From positions 248,001 to 312,000 of the forward strand of contig JAIWNE010000014.1 in assembly GCA_025331445.1 (NCBI GenBank): a DNA stretch of 64,000 bases. The letters are read 5' to 3'. Position numbers and translations under genes: made by a program. The notes beneath the pieces are model-generated. The model was not told the origin of the DNA and ran no database searches. It saw only the letters and a program-made list of their open reading frames with translations. The stretch is from Blakeslea trispora. Taxonomy: Eukaryota > Mucoromycota > Mucoromycetes > Mucorales > Choanephoraceae. Positions 33,477-48,573 of the stretch are shown here, piece after piece (position 1 is the stretch's first letter; each line of letters starts with the position of its first letter).

Positions 33477-35706
33477 TTATTTCGCATGTGTTTCTTCAGG
33501 CATATCGACAGCGACTTCACCATCATTGGCGTTTGATTCTTTTTGAGCTTCCTCCTTAGATTTTTCGGCTTCTTTGTGCATCTGATGACTACGTGTAGAA
33601 TGGTGCTTGACAAACAAAGAAGCAATCAGGCCAATACCAGCCATAGGAATAAGAACCCACCAAATTAAACGTAGTGCATCTACATAGACTTCCAGAGTCA
33701 CCTCCTTGTATTCCTGAGGTAAGCCATGGTTGACGAACTCAGAAGATTGGATTATAGCAAGCGCTATTTCTTCGGGTACATACTTGTATAGCTCTTGATT
33801 TAACTGAGAGTTAAGTACTGCAGATGAGACAGCTACGCCCAATGCGCCACCAAGAATACGGGAGAAGTTACCTAGCCCGGTAACCACTGCAATATCTTTT
33901 GGAGGAACAGCTGCTTGTAAAGCAATAATAGTGGAAGAGAAAAGCGAGCCTAGGCCTAAAGATCCGATAATAGTAATTCCATATATTCTAGACCAAGGTG
34001 TATCGCGATCATAAAGGCTAGTAAGACCAATCCAAAGGGTCAGAAAGAACATACCAGACACAATCAAGGGCCGATACATGCCTGTTTTTGAGATAAACAG
34101 GCCCGATAAAGTGGAGATGACACAAAGAACCATTTGCATGGGAATTAGACGGATACCTGACCACATGGCAGAATCATTTCTCACCACTTGAAAGTAGACA
34201 GGAAGATAATAAACAGCAGAGAAGAAAGTCATACCAAAAAACCAATTAGTGATCAAGACACTAACAACAGATCGATTTTTAAACAGTCTGGGTGGCATCA
34301 AGGGTTCTTTAGCAAACTTCTTTTCTACCAAAACTAAAAGACTCACAAGAGCAACTGAGAGTACAAGCGGAACAATGACAGCAGCTGATTTCCAAGGGAA
34401 TGTTTGGCCACCAAAATTGAGTGCCAGCAGAAATAAGGTTGCAAAGGCTAATACAATGACTGTGCCTTATGTGTTGTTTGCATAATTAATGACTATTTAC
34501 TATCGGTTTGCTTCTTCTTCTTTTTTTCATACCTGCATAATCCACACGCTTTAACTTTTCAGATAATTTTCCGTGAGGTGTTGGTAACTTGAGGAAAACA
34601 AATAAGACGGCCATTGCAGCAGCGCCAATAGGAAGACTAAAAAAAAAGGGACCATTAACCAACAAAATTCAAACAGTCTACAGGACAATACTTACTTGAT
34701 ATAAAAGTTCCATCGCCACGAAACATAGTCAGTAAGAGAGCCCTGTTTATAGAATTAGTAACTAAATATATAGTTATTCTTTCTTATATGGAATACTTTA
34801 CACCAATCAAAGGACCGAAAACACTTGACAAAGCAAAGACAGCATTGATGATACTAAATCGGTCATATTGAGGTCAGAGAAAAAAAAATACCATATATTT
34901 GTGCGACAGTGAAAACATTTACCCTTGATAACTTCCTCTTTTCTCCAAAGGCACAAGCTCTGAGAAAATCACAAAAACCTAATAGTTTTGATTAGTTTAT
35001 GGCTATCTTATTCGCTGCCTACCGCCTACCATAGAAAAGATGCCAGCAGCACCAATACCAGCGATTGCTCTCGAGACGATCAGCATGATCATTGACTATT
35101 GCTATATAGTTAGTTTTATATCCCGTTTGCCTTACTGTTAACCTAATTACTTGGGATGCACCACATAAAACAGAACCAAACAAAAAGACGGTGATGCCGA
35201 AAAGCAAAATCCATTTTCGACCAAATATATCTGAAAATTTAGCAAACAAAGGTTCTAATCATATAAACCAGAATGTTAGTGATTAAATATATATACCAAT
35301 AAATGAGTCCTTACGGAATGCGTCAAAAGTAAGAATGTATGCAGTAGCAACCCAGGCTACAATGGACATTTGATTGAAGTCGGATCCTATCCGAGGTAAT
35401 GCAGTAGCAACAATAGTACTGCGATATGATGAGCATGATTATTCTACGTAAAAGCAAAATAAAAACAACTTACTTGTCTAGAGCACCTAAAAATAAAGCG
35501 ATTTGAAGGCCAATAAAGGTCAAGATACGTCCAATTTTTGCTTTTCTACTTGTTGCCTCTAAAGCATCCACATTGTTTTCTTTGTCTGACTCGAAAGGTG
35601 TTGCTTCTTTGGCAGATTGACTGTCGTGTTGATCCAATGTAGATATTGAAGTATCAGACTGGTCGTTGGTCGGCACAATGTGCTCTGAAACTTCAGTTTT
35701 TTCCAT
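33477..35706 (-). CDS. MFS multidrug/H+ antiporter, DHA2 (14-spanner) type
   Basis: Nine exons: 35706-35474, 35418-35315, 35254-35151, 35095-35030, 34978-34923, 34853-34802, 34742-34696, 34636-34533 and 34465-33477. All joins keep phase; 584 residues. The N-terminal ~70 residues are acidic and cytosolic. TM1 carries GALDNTIVATALPRIGSDF, the DHA2 signature; loop 2-3 has FAKFSDIFGRK (motif A). TM4 shows SRAIAGIGAAGIFSM, and NAVFALSSVFGPLIGG is motif C of antiporters. Drug or toxin export at the plasma membrane is likely; the substrate is unknown. The C-terminus is a charged tail (KEAEKSKEEAQKE). No lesions. Confidence 0.95.
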
Positions 35707-37892
35707 TTTACAGGATATATAATAGTTTGTAACGAAAACAAAAAAGAAAAAAGAAAATTGAATTTTGATCTGTTTATTTTATAATGTTTTCTGATTTGAA
35801 GGATCACAGTCTCTGTGGACGATCGGATAAATAGATCTCCGTACCACAATGAAATCAAGATTATGATTTGATTCGAAGTAATGATCATGAATACTAAGCG
35901 CGATAGCTTTGTTGTTGTTGATTCGTGCAGCATAACTCTTCAACTTTTCTAAACTCTACTTGTTCCCAAATGCTATGTCTCATCTAAAAATATTGCTTTG
36001 TCTGTTTGAATAGTTGCGTATTGTTACTATATACTTCTTACAGAAAAATAGCAATCGGAATATCTAATTTTCCAGCTACGGAAGAATTGAGATAATTCAA
36101 ATCAATACTTTGATAAAGATAACATTTAAGACTGACACTCTAGACAATTCGGTTTTTTGTTCATAGTTCTTAATGCTTCTTGTGAAATACAGAGAAAAAG
36201 TAATGGAAAGTGACTGGAGACTGTCAGATTCTGTTGAGATCAATAAAGTTCACACTGTTTAAGAAATACAGCCAATTTGTCAGCCAATCATTTTGATCTT
36301 TGAATGATAGTTTGTACTTGTTGAGAGTTAAAATTATCAATATCTTTTTCTTGCGGCGATTACCATATAAGTATTTAGCTCGTTTGGTTGCTGTTCTAAA
36401 GCATTTTGTCGATCAACTTGTCCTCCAAATCTAAAAATGCTGATTTTCTTGTGAAGAAATGATGAACCCAATATATTAGTCTCTCTCTCTTTTTTTTTTA
36501 GTTAGGTCGAACTTGAAACTTTTGCTGAAATTAAAAATGTCAGTTCGATATAGTGATAGGGCGCATATGATTTGTCTCTTACGTCGATCTTGATACAAAC
36601 TACAGCCGTTTGATCCTTGTATTTATCTTTTCACAAAGAGAAGATCAAAAAAAAAAGGCGGTTGTTTATATAATTGCTTGTGCTTGAAAGTCTTGGCCAT
36701 CTTGTGTTGCAATCATTCGAGAGACAGCATTTATTGTGGGATGCATAAGAAAAGATTGAACTCAGAATAGTCAGACTGCACTATTGAAATTAGAACAGAG
36801 TGTATATTTTTAATAGGATCAATATTATTGATGCCATAAACACTGCTATCTTTTTCGCTGATGGATTCTTTTGTTTTCTTTTCTTGCAGCAACAAAACTA
36901 GTCGTATTGCTCATTTATTTATAATTTATAGCCTTTTCTTTCTTTCTTTCCTTTTAAGTTTCGTTTATCTCCTTGATTAGATGTTCTTTTAAAATACATG
37001 GTAGAAACTCTCATTGTTTATTTGTAATCTATCGGATCTTAATTCCTATACAATCATTGCTAAGCAGATGTGCTAGTGTGCCTTTTTGAATTCCGTACTT
37101 TATTGTCCAATACTATTTCTATTTCTAATTCTGTCTCTCTGCTAGTTTAATTGATGAATGCGCCGCTTTTCAGGTATACGTTAAGAGGAGTCAGAAGCAA
37201 CTATGAATATGACAGAACAAGCAGAATAATGAGAAGCAGCATACTAAAAAGAAATTTCAAAACATGTGTCTATTCATATATATATATATAATGTATGATT
37301 TAATAAAAGCAAATTTTGCTCCTGGTAAGATTCTTCAATTAATATACATTCAAATAGATTGACCTTGGGTTCAAAAGAACATAAAGTGGCTGTACCACAA
37401 AACTGTCAATTGTGGTTGATCTTGTGACAGAAAGAAGCTACCTTTGAGAAAGAACCGTCCCCTCTTCTTCTCGGGAATTCAAATCTCGCTTTCAATTTAA
37501 AAACCGTCATTCGGATTTGGATTTAAAGCATTTTATCGTATTTATTAACTCAGGTAAGCTATCTACAACATGTTGTATCTATTTAGCTCTACAAGTACAA
37601 AGGCTACTTGTAAGTCAAGTCAAAGACAAGAGGGGCGCTAAAGAGATCTCAACAGAAGTCTCGAAAGGAGGAAAGAGAAAAAGAAAAGCAGACAGAGAGA
37701 GAGAAAATACAAAGTGCAATAAGCTTTTATTGTTTTTCATTGTTTGTAGAGACTATTTTATTCGCATAAAGCCTATTCTCTCTCTCTTTTCTTTTTCTTT
37801 TCTTTTTTGCTCCTTATGTCTATACTGACTACGAGCTTCTTACTTGATACAAAAGAACAAGCCAACCTAATCTAACTTGTATACGCATCAGA
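35707..37892. other. 2.2 kb divergent intergenic region, no gene recognised
   Basis: Lies between the divergent MFS and RHO1 starts. It contains a (TA)n run at about 37276-37291 and several T-rich tracts. ORFs at 35559-35933 and 37517-37828 lack domain signals. Likely the two promoters plus a long RHO1 5' leader; unannotated introns in that leader are possible. Confidence 0.5.
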
Positions 37893-38741
37893 ATGACCGA
37901 AATCAGAAGGAAGCTCGTGATTGTAGGCGATGGTGCCTGTGGTAAAACCTGTCTTTTGATTGTTTTCTCGAGGGGAACCTTTCCAGAGGTGAGTTGTTTA
38001 TCCACAATAGAAAGGTGGTCATGAAATAACTCGTTTTGTTCTATAAGCTTTATGTTCCTACCGTCTTTGAAAACTATGTAGCTGATGTTGAAGTAGATGG
38101 CAGAAACGTTGAATTAGCTCTATGGGATACAGCAGGTAAATCAATTTCCTTCTCAAAAAAAAAAAAAACTCGGGTGGATCTAAATGTTTCTTTTATAGGC
38201 CAAGAAGATTATGACCGTCTTCGTCCTCTTTCTTATCCTGATTCTCATGTTATTCTTATCTGCTTCTCTATTGATTCACCTGATTCTCTAGACAATGTTC
38301 AAGAAAAGGTAACTATTGAATAACTCAGCAGTGTTTTGGTAAAAATAGTAACAAAAAAGTAAACTGTAGTGGATCTCTGAAGTACTTCATTTCTGTCAAG
38401 GTCTTCCTATTCTATTAGTTGCCTGTAAAAAGGACTTGAGAAATGACCCTGGCAAGATTGAAGAATTAAGAAGAACATCTCAACGACCTGTTACAACTGA
38501 AGAGGTAATACGACAAAAAAAAAGAGAGAGAATCTTGGGAAACCAAATGTGTATTGATCTCTTCATTCTCCTTAAATAGGGTCTTGGCGTCGCACAAAAA
38601 ATCGGTGCTTACAAGTACCTCGAATGCTCCGCAAAGACAGGTGAAGGTGTACGTGAAGTTTTTCAGCATGCTACCCGTGCTTCCTTGACCTTCAAGAATC
38701 CTTCTGGCAAAAATAGCAAAAAGAAGTGTATGATCCTATAA
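37893..38741 (+). CDS. RHO1: Rho1-type small GTPase
   Basis: Five exons: 37893-37988, 38048-38135, 38199-38308, 38370-38504 and 38580-38741; 196 residues. The Rho GTPase controls actin, beta-glucan synthase and PKC1 at the cell cortex. Motifs in order are GDGACGKT (P-loop), YVPTVFENY (switch I effector), [18 protein letters not shown] (switch II), VACKKDL in place of the usual NKxD (Rho1 of yeasts also has Cys) and ECSAK. The Rho insert helix [21 protein letters not shown] is present. The C-terminus KKKCMIL is a polybasic CaaX box ending in Leu, which predicts geranylgeranylation. The PKC1 gene, its classical effector, lies 3-7 kb downstream. Confidence 0.97.
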
Positions 38742-38804
38742 ACTTTTTCTTCTTCTTCTTTTTTAATATCTATAAACTTGAGCTTATTGCAATAAGGATG
38801 CCTT

Positions 38805-39704
38805 TTACAAGTCAATAGAAGGCTTTGGTTTGAACTTTTTTGCTGCTCTTTCTGCAGGACGAGCAACAAACTGAGGTCCATAGATTGTATAGTCTTTGCC
38901 CAGCTCATTGATATGAACACTAAAATGGCTGCTATTCTTTGGTATTTCTATCAATTACAAGAATCATTAGAAAAAACGGGAAAAAGACATGGTGTATAGG
39001 CTGTTTCTTACGTTCAGCTTATCTTGCTTGGTGATGATTTTAAATAGAGAGAGAGTTTCTTGAACAACAATACCTTGTACGCCAATGTATGTTGGATTTG
39101 AACTTTGGATCACTAAGAAAAAAAAATTATAACTCAGCTTGAGCTTCGGTGTTTTCTTTAGTTGTTACCTGTCAAAGTTGCACCGTGAAAATCAGCTCGA
39201 ATGAGTTTTTGTTCAAAATTAGCTTGGCCCTGAGATAACAACTTGCTCATATAGCCTTGCCATAATTGATTTAGTGGCTCAAACAGTCGATATTGATGAG
39301 CTTCTTTAGGGATATCGTATACTTTAAGCTGTCGTTTTTCTCTGGCAGTCAGTTTGCGCTCTTTTCTGTTTCTTTGTTTTTTCTTTTCTGCCTTTTTGTC
39401 TTCCTCCTTGACGAATGTATGCGCACGGTCAATATAGATAGGCTTCATTTCTTTCATGACTCTATCTGCATCTGAAGTTGGCTTAATGAAGTCGGCCACA
39501 AAGTCCTTGACAGCTTTCTGAAATAAAAGAATTAGTTTGATTGGCTTCTTTCACGATCATAGCGATGTCGAGTTACAGTGCCATGTTTGCCTTGCAAGTT
39601 GCCCGGTAAAGACTGATAAACACTTTCTCCTTTTATGTTGTCACTTGTTAATCAGCCATATATTTTCTTTTGAGTAAAACAAGGAAATAATTACCCTTAT
39701 CCAT
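38805..39704 (-). CDS. POP4: RNase P/MRP protein subunit Pop4 (Rpp29)
   Basis: Exons: 39704-39695 (10 nt), 39629-39577, 39517-39169, 39112-39012 and a last exon ending in TAA at 38805-38807. The joins give MDKGESVYQSLPGNLQGKHG and ATLTVIQSSNPTYIGVQGIV. The middle is basic (KKAEKKKQRNRKERK). The C-terminal Sm-like barrel has ADFHGATLTV, GIVVQETLSLFKIIT and FVARPAERAAKKFKPKPSI, all typical of Pop4/Rpp29, the subunit that binds RNase P RNA and matures tRNA 5' ends. The last junction is odd: the obvious acceptor GATAG (exon start 38947) throws the frame, while an in-phase AAAG 12 nt later (start 38936) loses the conserved IPK. Divergent from the MFS gene, starts 160 bp apart. Confidence 0.9.
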
Positions 39705-39864
39705 TTTGATGCTTTAAGAAAAAAAAAATCGCAATAAAAAAAATACAGGAAAAAAAAAAAAGAAAGTCTCACCATTGTTGTCTTTGCTTTAAAACTCAGG
39801 GCAGAAACTGTATTCAATTTCGCTCTCTCTCTCTCTCTCTTTTCTCTGTTCTCTAGCATAAATC

Positions 39865-41552
39865 ATGCATCATACAGATAACATTGATCATCTCGAGTCA
39901 CTCAATGAGGGTTTAAGTCTTTTGGCTCAGTATAATCAAATCAGCCAATCGAAATGGTCTGTGGCAATACTTGTTGCATTGATCTTATTTACGTGAGTGA
40001 GCTAAATCATCATCTCACTTAAAATTAGCTTACTGATTGTTTGTAAGAATATAGAGATATGCTAGCATATGGTGCTATCATACCATGCTTGCCTGTTCTA
40101 GTTATTGAGAGGCTTCATGGTACACCCAAAGACATTGGAATTCTATTTGGTTGCTTTGGTGAATACACCTTTTGAAACGAACATGTACATTTCAACTTAC
40201 TTTTTGTTACCTATTTAGCATTCGGATATCTCATAGCAACACCTCTGTTTGCTATCTACTCTGATTCTCACAAGAATAGACGCTATCCTATTATGTTGGG
40301 GTCTGTTTGCTTAATAAGCTCTACACTATGTTTTGCTTGGGCTACATGCTTCAGTATGTATGTAATTGCTAGATTGTTTCAAGGTGTTTCTGCAGGCGCT
40401 TCATGGTAATGAGTTGTTTGTACATGTATCTCCCTTTTTTTTTTAAACTGTTTCAAGTCAGGACGATTGGTTTAGGTATGTTGGCCGATACCTTTCCTAC
40501 TGAAACACTAGGGCGGATCATGAGAACAGTAATCATTGCACATACTGTCGGATTTGTGTTAGGCCCGGTCATAGGTGGAATACTTTATGAAGCTGGAGGA
40601 ATAAGAGTTCCATTTTATTTTTGCTGTCTGTTTGGTATTATCACTTTATTGGTAACCCTTTGGATTGCCGAGCCTGATAAGGGACAGCCAGAAGAACAAA
40701 TACCGTTAGTCAGTTCTAGAAACAAAAACAACAATGAAATGCTTCGTCTATTGAAGAACCGGCGAATCATGGCTTGCATTGTTTGTTGCTTTATAACATC
40801 CGTTGTGTTGGCTGGAATTGAGCCTGCCTTACCTATCTACCTCTTGAAGAAGTATAATGCCTCAACGGTGACCATTGGAAGTATGTATCAAATGACACTT
40901 AAACTACGTAGATCCTAATCTTTGATGGTATTGAAGCCATTTTTATTGCTTTGGTGTTGCCTTGTTTTCTAGGTCCTTTGACAGGGTATCTTTCTGACAA
41001 AGTAAGTGTTTGTGACATCTTCTTTTAAAAAGATCTCTAATTTGTCTTTCATTAGTATGGTAGACCCTATTTCATAGTAGCAGGCATGATGTTGGCATCA
41101 TTCTCAGCTTTCCTGTTGAGCATCTCTTGGAATGGCTCGATGTATTCGCTTATGCCATTACTATTTCTCTATGGTCTGTCAAATCCAGTACTACACACTC
41201 CCCTCATGCCAGAAATGGGCTCGATCGTTAGTCAGATGGTAAGCAAAGCAACTTGAGACATTCATAGGAAAAGAAGACAATGTCATTAAAAGCTACTTTT
41301 CATAATTGCTCTCACTGACTCTAATCCTTAAATGTTTAGAACAGTACAGCATTTGCGCAAGTGTACGCTCTTTACAATATGGCATATTCATTGGGCACTT
41401 TGGTAGGCCCTTTTATTGCTGGACATGTAATGTCAACACCATCATTGGGTGATGTTTCCAACCAATTTCAAACCTTGATGCTGTTGTTCTCGATTCTGAT
41501 TCTCGTTTTCTTTCCTACTAGTCTAATCATTGCAGTCAAGAGATTTCAATAA
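39865..41552 (+). CDS. MFS transporter, DHA1/vesicular-amine-transporter-like
   Basis: Seven exons: 39865-39992, 40055-40158, 40219-40405, 40462-40880, 40937-41001, 41056-41238 and 41340-41552; phases agree; 432 residues. Twelve predicted spans. TM1 is DMLAYGAIIPCLPVLV, loop 2-3 is YSDSHKNRRYPIMLG (motif A), TM4 is MYVIARLFQGVSAGASW and TM5 is HTVGFVLGPVIGGILYEAGG (motif C). The second half has GPLTGYLSDKYGRP and AQVYALYNMAYSLGTLVGPF, closely like VMAT/VAChT-type carriers. Loop 6-7 is short and charged. Probable proton-coupled export of a small organic compound. The exon 4/5 junction (GTATGT...TTGAAG) was chosen because it restores TIGTIFIALVLPCF. Confidence 0.93.
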
Positions 41553-41578
41553 AGAAAGAGAAAGATCATGATTTTATT

Positions 41579-45218
<3,640 letters not shown>

Positions 45219-46141
45219 AACTAACCAAAATACATATAAATAAATGACAATAGATTAAGATAAAATAAAGAAAAAACAAGAGTAAGAAAGAGACGAAAAA
45301 TTATTCTGATCAATGCTTGAGCGCAGGTTTAAAAAAAAAAGAAAAGAAAAGCAAATTCGTTCTCCTTTTTTATTGTGCGACCCACTTCATTGTGTTTCAG
45401 AATGTATTGATTGTCATCTTTACGGTTAAACAACATAATGTTATATGCATTGCTATAAAGGAAAATGTTAAAGACAAGCTTGAGCAAGAGAAATTGAAAT
45501 AATTTCATTCATCAAAAGTAGAGATAACAGCATATACGCAATGCATGCTGCTAAAAAACTTTTGATATATCTATCAATAGAAAATTGATGGAAAGAATTT
45601 ACGGCTGTGTTGAGACCATTTCGGTTTTATCATATCGCTAAATAGCATGAGTTACTGATCTAAATTAGGTATTGCACTATCAAGTTATGAAAGGATACAT
45701 TATGCAATCATTGTTAGAATGAGCATATATGCATATATATATATATGTTGCACTTATTCCAATTGCAGTTTTAAATGATGAGAGTAAGCAATGTATAATA
45801 TGTCATAACTCATATTATCGATCACTTCATTCAATGTATTTTCTTAAAAGAAATAGTCTCAGATGCTCAATGCACATAGCCATTGACTCATTATATAAAC
45901 GTCTTTGCTAAAGGATAGATGGAACAAATCCAGAAGGAAGTCCTTTACATATACAGTATGCGTATTATTTCAGGCTTGTGTTAATCAAGTATTGTATAAG
46001 AAGCTACATCGTCGCTTTGGCCCTTTCTTTTATAGCCAAAAAAGAAAAAGCTGCTTCTAATAACAGATTAAACAATAAAAAAAAGAGAAAAAGACTCGAA
46101 TGCGTTTATTCTCATCTGAATTTGTTACTGGACAAGCGAAA
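45219..46141. other. Intergenic with TA microsatellite
   Basis: Upstream of PKC1 and downstream of MCX1. It has a (TA)n run at about 45724-45747 and small ORFs without domains. Nothing else was recognised. Confidence 0.55.
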
Positions 46142-48298
46142 TCAGATAGAAGTCATTTGTTGTCGAGCATCTTCTGTGCTTGTATTGAGATCCATAGAAT
46201 TACTATTACGATTGTCCTTAAAATCGTCATCAGCAATTATCTTGTCTGCTAATTGAGACTTTTCTGTAGTGATGTAAACTGCTGGCTTTTGTTTATCCAC
46301 CACTTTGCTGTCTATGATAACCTGCTTGATGCATGAACCAGGTGCATCAAACATGGGATCCAACAACAAGTTTTCCTACAAATATAGGAAGTCAATTAAG
46401 AAATACGCACAATAAACATGAGCAATAGAGAAACCATACCATGATTCTTCGAAGTCCTCTGGCTCCTGTCTTTTTTTGTAATGCTTGAGTAGCGACTGCT
46501 CTTAATGCAGTATTACTGAATCTCAAGCGCACATTGTTCAGCTTAAAGAGACCTTCGTACTGCTTTAAAAGAGAGTTTTTTGGCTCTTTCAATACACGCA
46601 CTAAGTCTTCTTCTTTCAGGTTATCTACAGAAGCAACCACTGGACATCTTCCAACAAATTCATTGATCAGACCATACTTGACAAGGTCTGCTGTCTCCAC
46701 TTGACGCAAAGCATCCCTGCCTTCTCTCTCTGTATCAGATTCCGATTTGATATAGGCACCAAAACCAATGGACTATGTCTTCAATGTCAATATAGCTCTC
46801 TTACTAAGCCTAAATCCAAAACTTACACCTTTGGACAATCGATCTGTCACAATCTTATCAAGGCCAATGAAAGCACCGCTGAGAATAAATAAAATGTTAC
46901 TTGTATCCACAGAATAGGTTTCGCCTTTACTGGGTGAGCCCAAAGCGCTTCCGTTGCCAGGCCTTTTATGATTACTCGACCCTGACTTATCTGTCACGTT
47001 CACAACTGTGCCCTCTAGCATACGTAATAAAGACTACAAGACCAAACATAAATCCTGTGAGCAATGTGTCGGATCAGATAGGCCATTCAATACTACCTGC
47101 TGTACACCTTCACCAGAGACATCACGAGAAGCTGTATGACTATCGGATCGCTTGGATATCTTGTCAATTTCATCTATAAACACAATGCCTGTTTCTGCTT
47201 TTCTGACATCGAAATCACATGCTTGTAAGAGTCGCTGAATGACAAGCTCAACATCTTCACCCACATAACCCGCCTGAGTAAATGGTGTAGCATCTGACAT
47301 CGAAAATGGTACCTGTAGCACTTGTGCTAGTGTTCTAGCAAGCAATGTCTTGCCAGATCCTGTGGGACCGATCAGCAATACATTACTCTTTTCATGAACT
47401 GTGCTTTCTTCTTCTTCTTCTTCCTCGGCTCTCTTTTGTCCATGGTCATACGAAGTATATAGTTTATCAGATGGATCCTCTTTGACGATCGAATCATTGG
47501 TATGTGCTTCTGTTGGTGGGTTCAACCATGCTCTAGGACGCTGACTGCCTATTTTTTTTTTTGAGTGTAAGCAAATCAACGTACGTAAGCTTCTTTTCTT
47601 CTATTGGTAATTTTTTATTTTATTTTATTTTTACCATACGCACTGCTCCTCTCATTGGCTGAAAAGTCAGTATTCTGTAAAGGTAATTGGGTAGCATAAT
47701 AATCTTGTGGTAATGTGGGGTGATGATGCTCAGCGTGTGTGCGTTCTTCTGACATATCGTCTTTTTGATGTTGCTCTCTTTGATGCTCTCTTTGCTGCAG
47801 CTGCTGTCGTTGCTGTTGTATAAACTGTCGTTTTGTGTTTGCTTTCACTCTGTTATAATGATTGAATATAGCGACGGCAAGTACTTTCTTGGCCCTCTCT
47901 TGACCAATAACATATTCATCCAAATGCTGAACAATCTACAAAAAAAAAAAAGAAATAAGCAAGATCAATCTAAATCCGACTTTCCCTTCCTTTATTCTTA
48001 CTGAACGTGGGTCGGATAGTTGGATTGAATCCAAGTGATGCAGTGACTCTTCTGCTCCAGTACTATTGCCGCTGTTATTGCCATTGCCTGTTCCTCCTAA
48101 ACCTCCTCCTCCTGCCCCAATATTACCGCCGCCTTTTGGAGGAAGAGGTGGTGCAGGAAAGTTGGGACCATGCCCACCTATAAGACCACCACCACTATAG
48201 TCTGCACTGTGGTATAAGCGTTTACTGGATATAACAATTGTGCGCGCTGCGTAACAGCTCTTTGTGAGTGGTGTATAAATAATAGGAATAATTCTCAT
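46142..48298 (-). CDS. MCX1: Mitochondrial ClpX-type AAA+ unfoldase
   Basis: Six exons: 48298-48002, 47935-47635, 47548-47097, 47033-46827, 46772-46440 and 46375-46142; 607 residues. The N-terminus [20 protein letters not shown] is a basic mitochondrial presequence, followed by a Gly/Pro-rich stretch and no ClpX zinc finger, as in yeast Mcx1. The AAA+ core has [33 protein letters not shown] (Walker A), [29 protein letters not shown] (Walker B), [11 protein letters not shown] and GARGLRRIM (sensor 2). Between the first helices and Walker A lie a long Gln/His-rich and an acidic insert. ClpX unfolds proteins for ClpP or, in yeasts lacking ClpP, acts alone (haem synthesis activation). No lesions. 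Confidence 0.96.
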
Positions 48299-48573
48299 TT
48301 GAAATATATAACTACAATCGAAAAAAAATATACAAAGCGTTGAAAGAAAGGAAAAATACACAGATTAGCTCATTTTGGACATTTTACTGATAAAATTTGA
48401 GTCGGCGCTTTATTTGCGTAAACCAGTTGATTTGCTTTGTTATCCATCAAGCATACAGAAATATCATTGTTTGAATGAATCTCAAGTTAGACAACACATG
48501 CACCTACTAAAGTTTATTGATTTTATGAATAAGGATATTATAATAGAGGAGTGTAGGCATCAATTGCCTTAGT

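Noticed and set aside
37517..37828. 103-codon plus-strand ORF upstream of RHO1
   Set aside because: Basic low-complexity sequence in the probable RHO1 5' leader; no motif.
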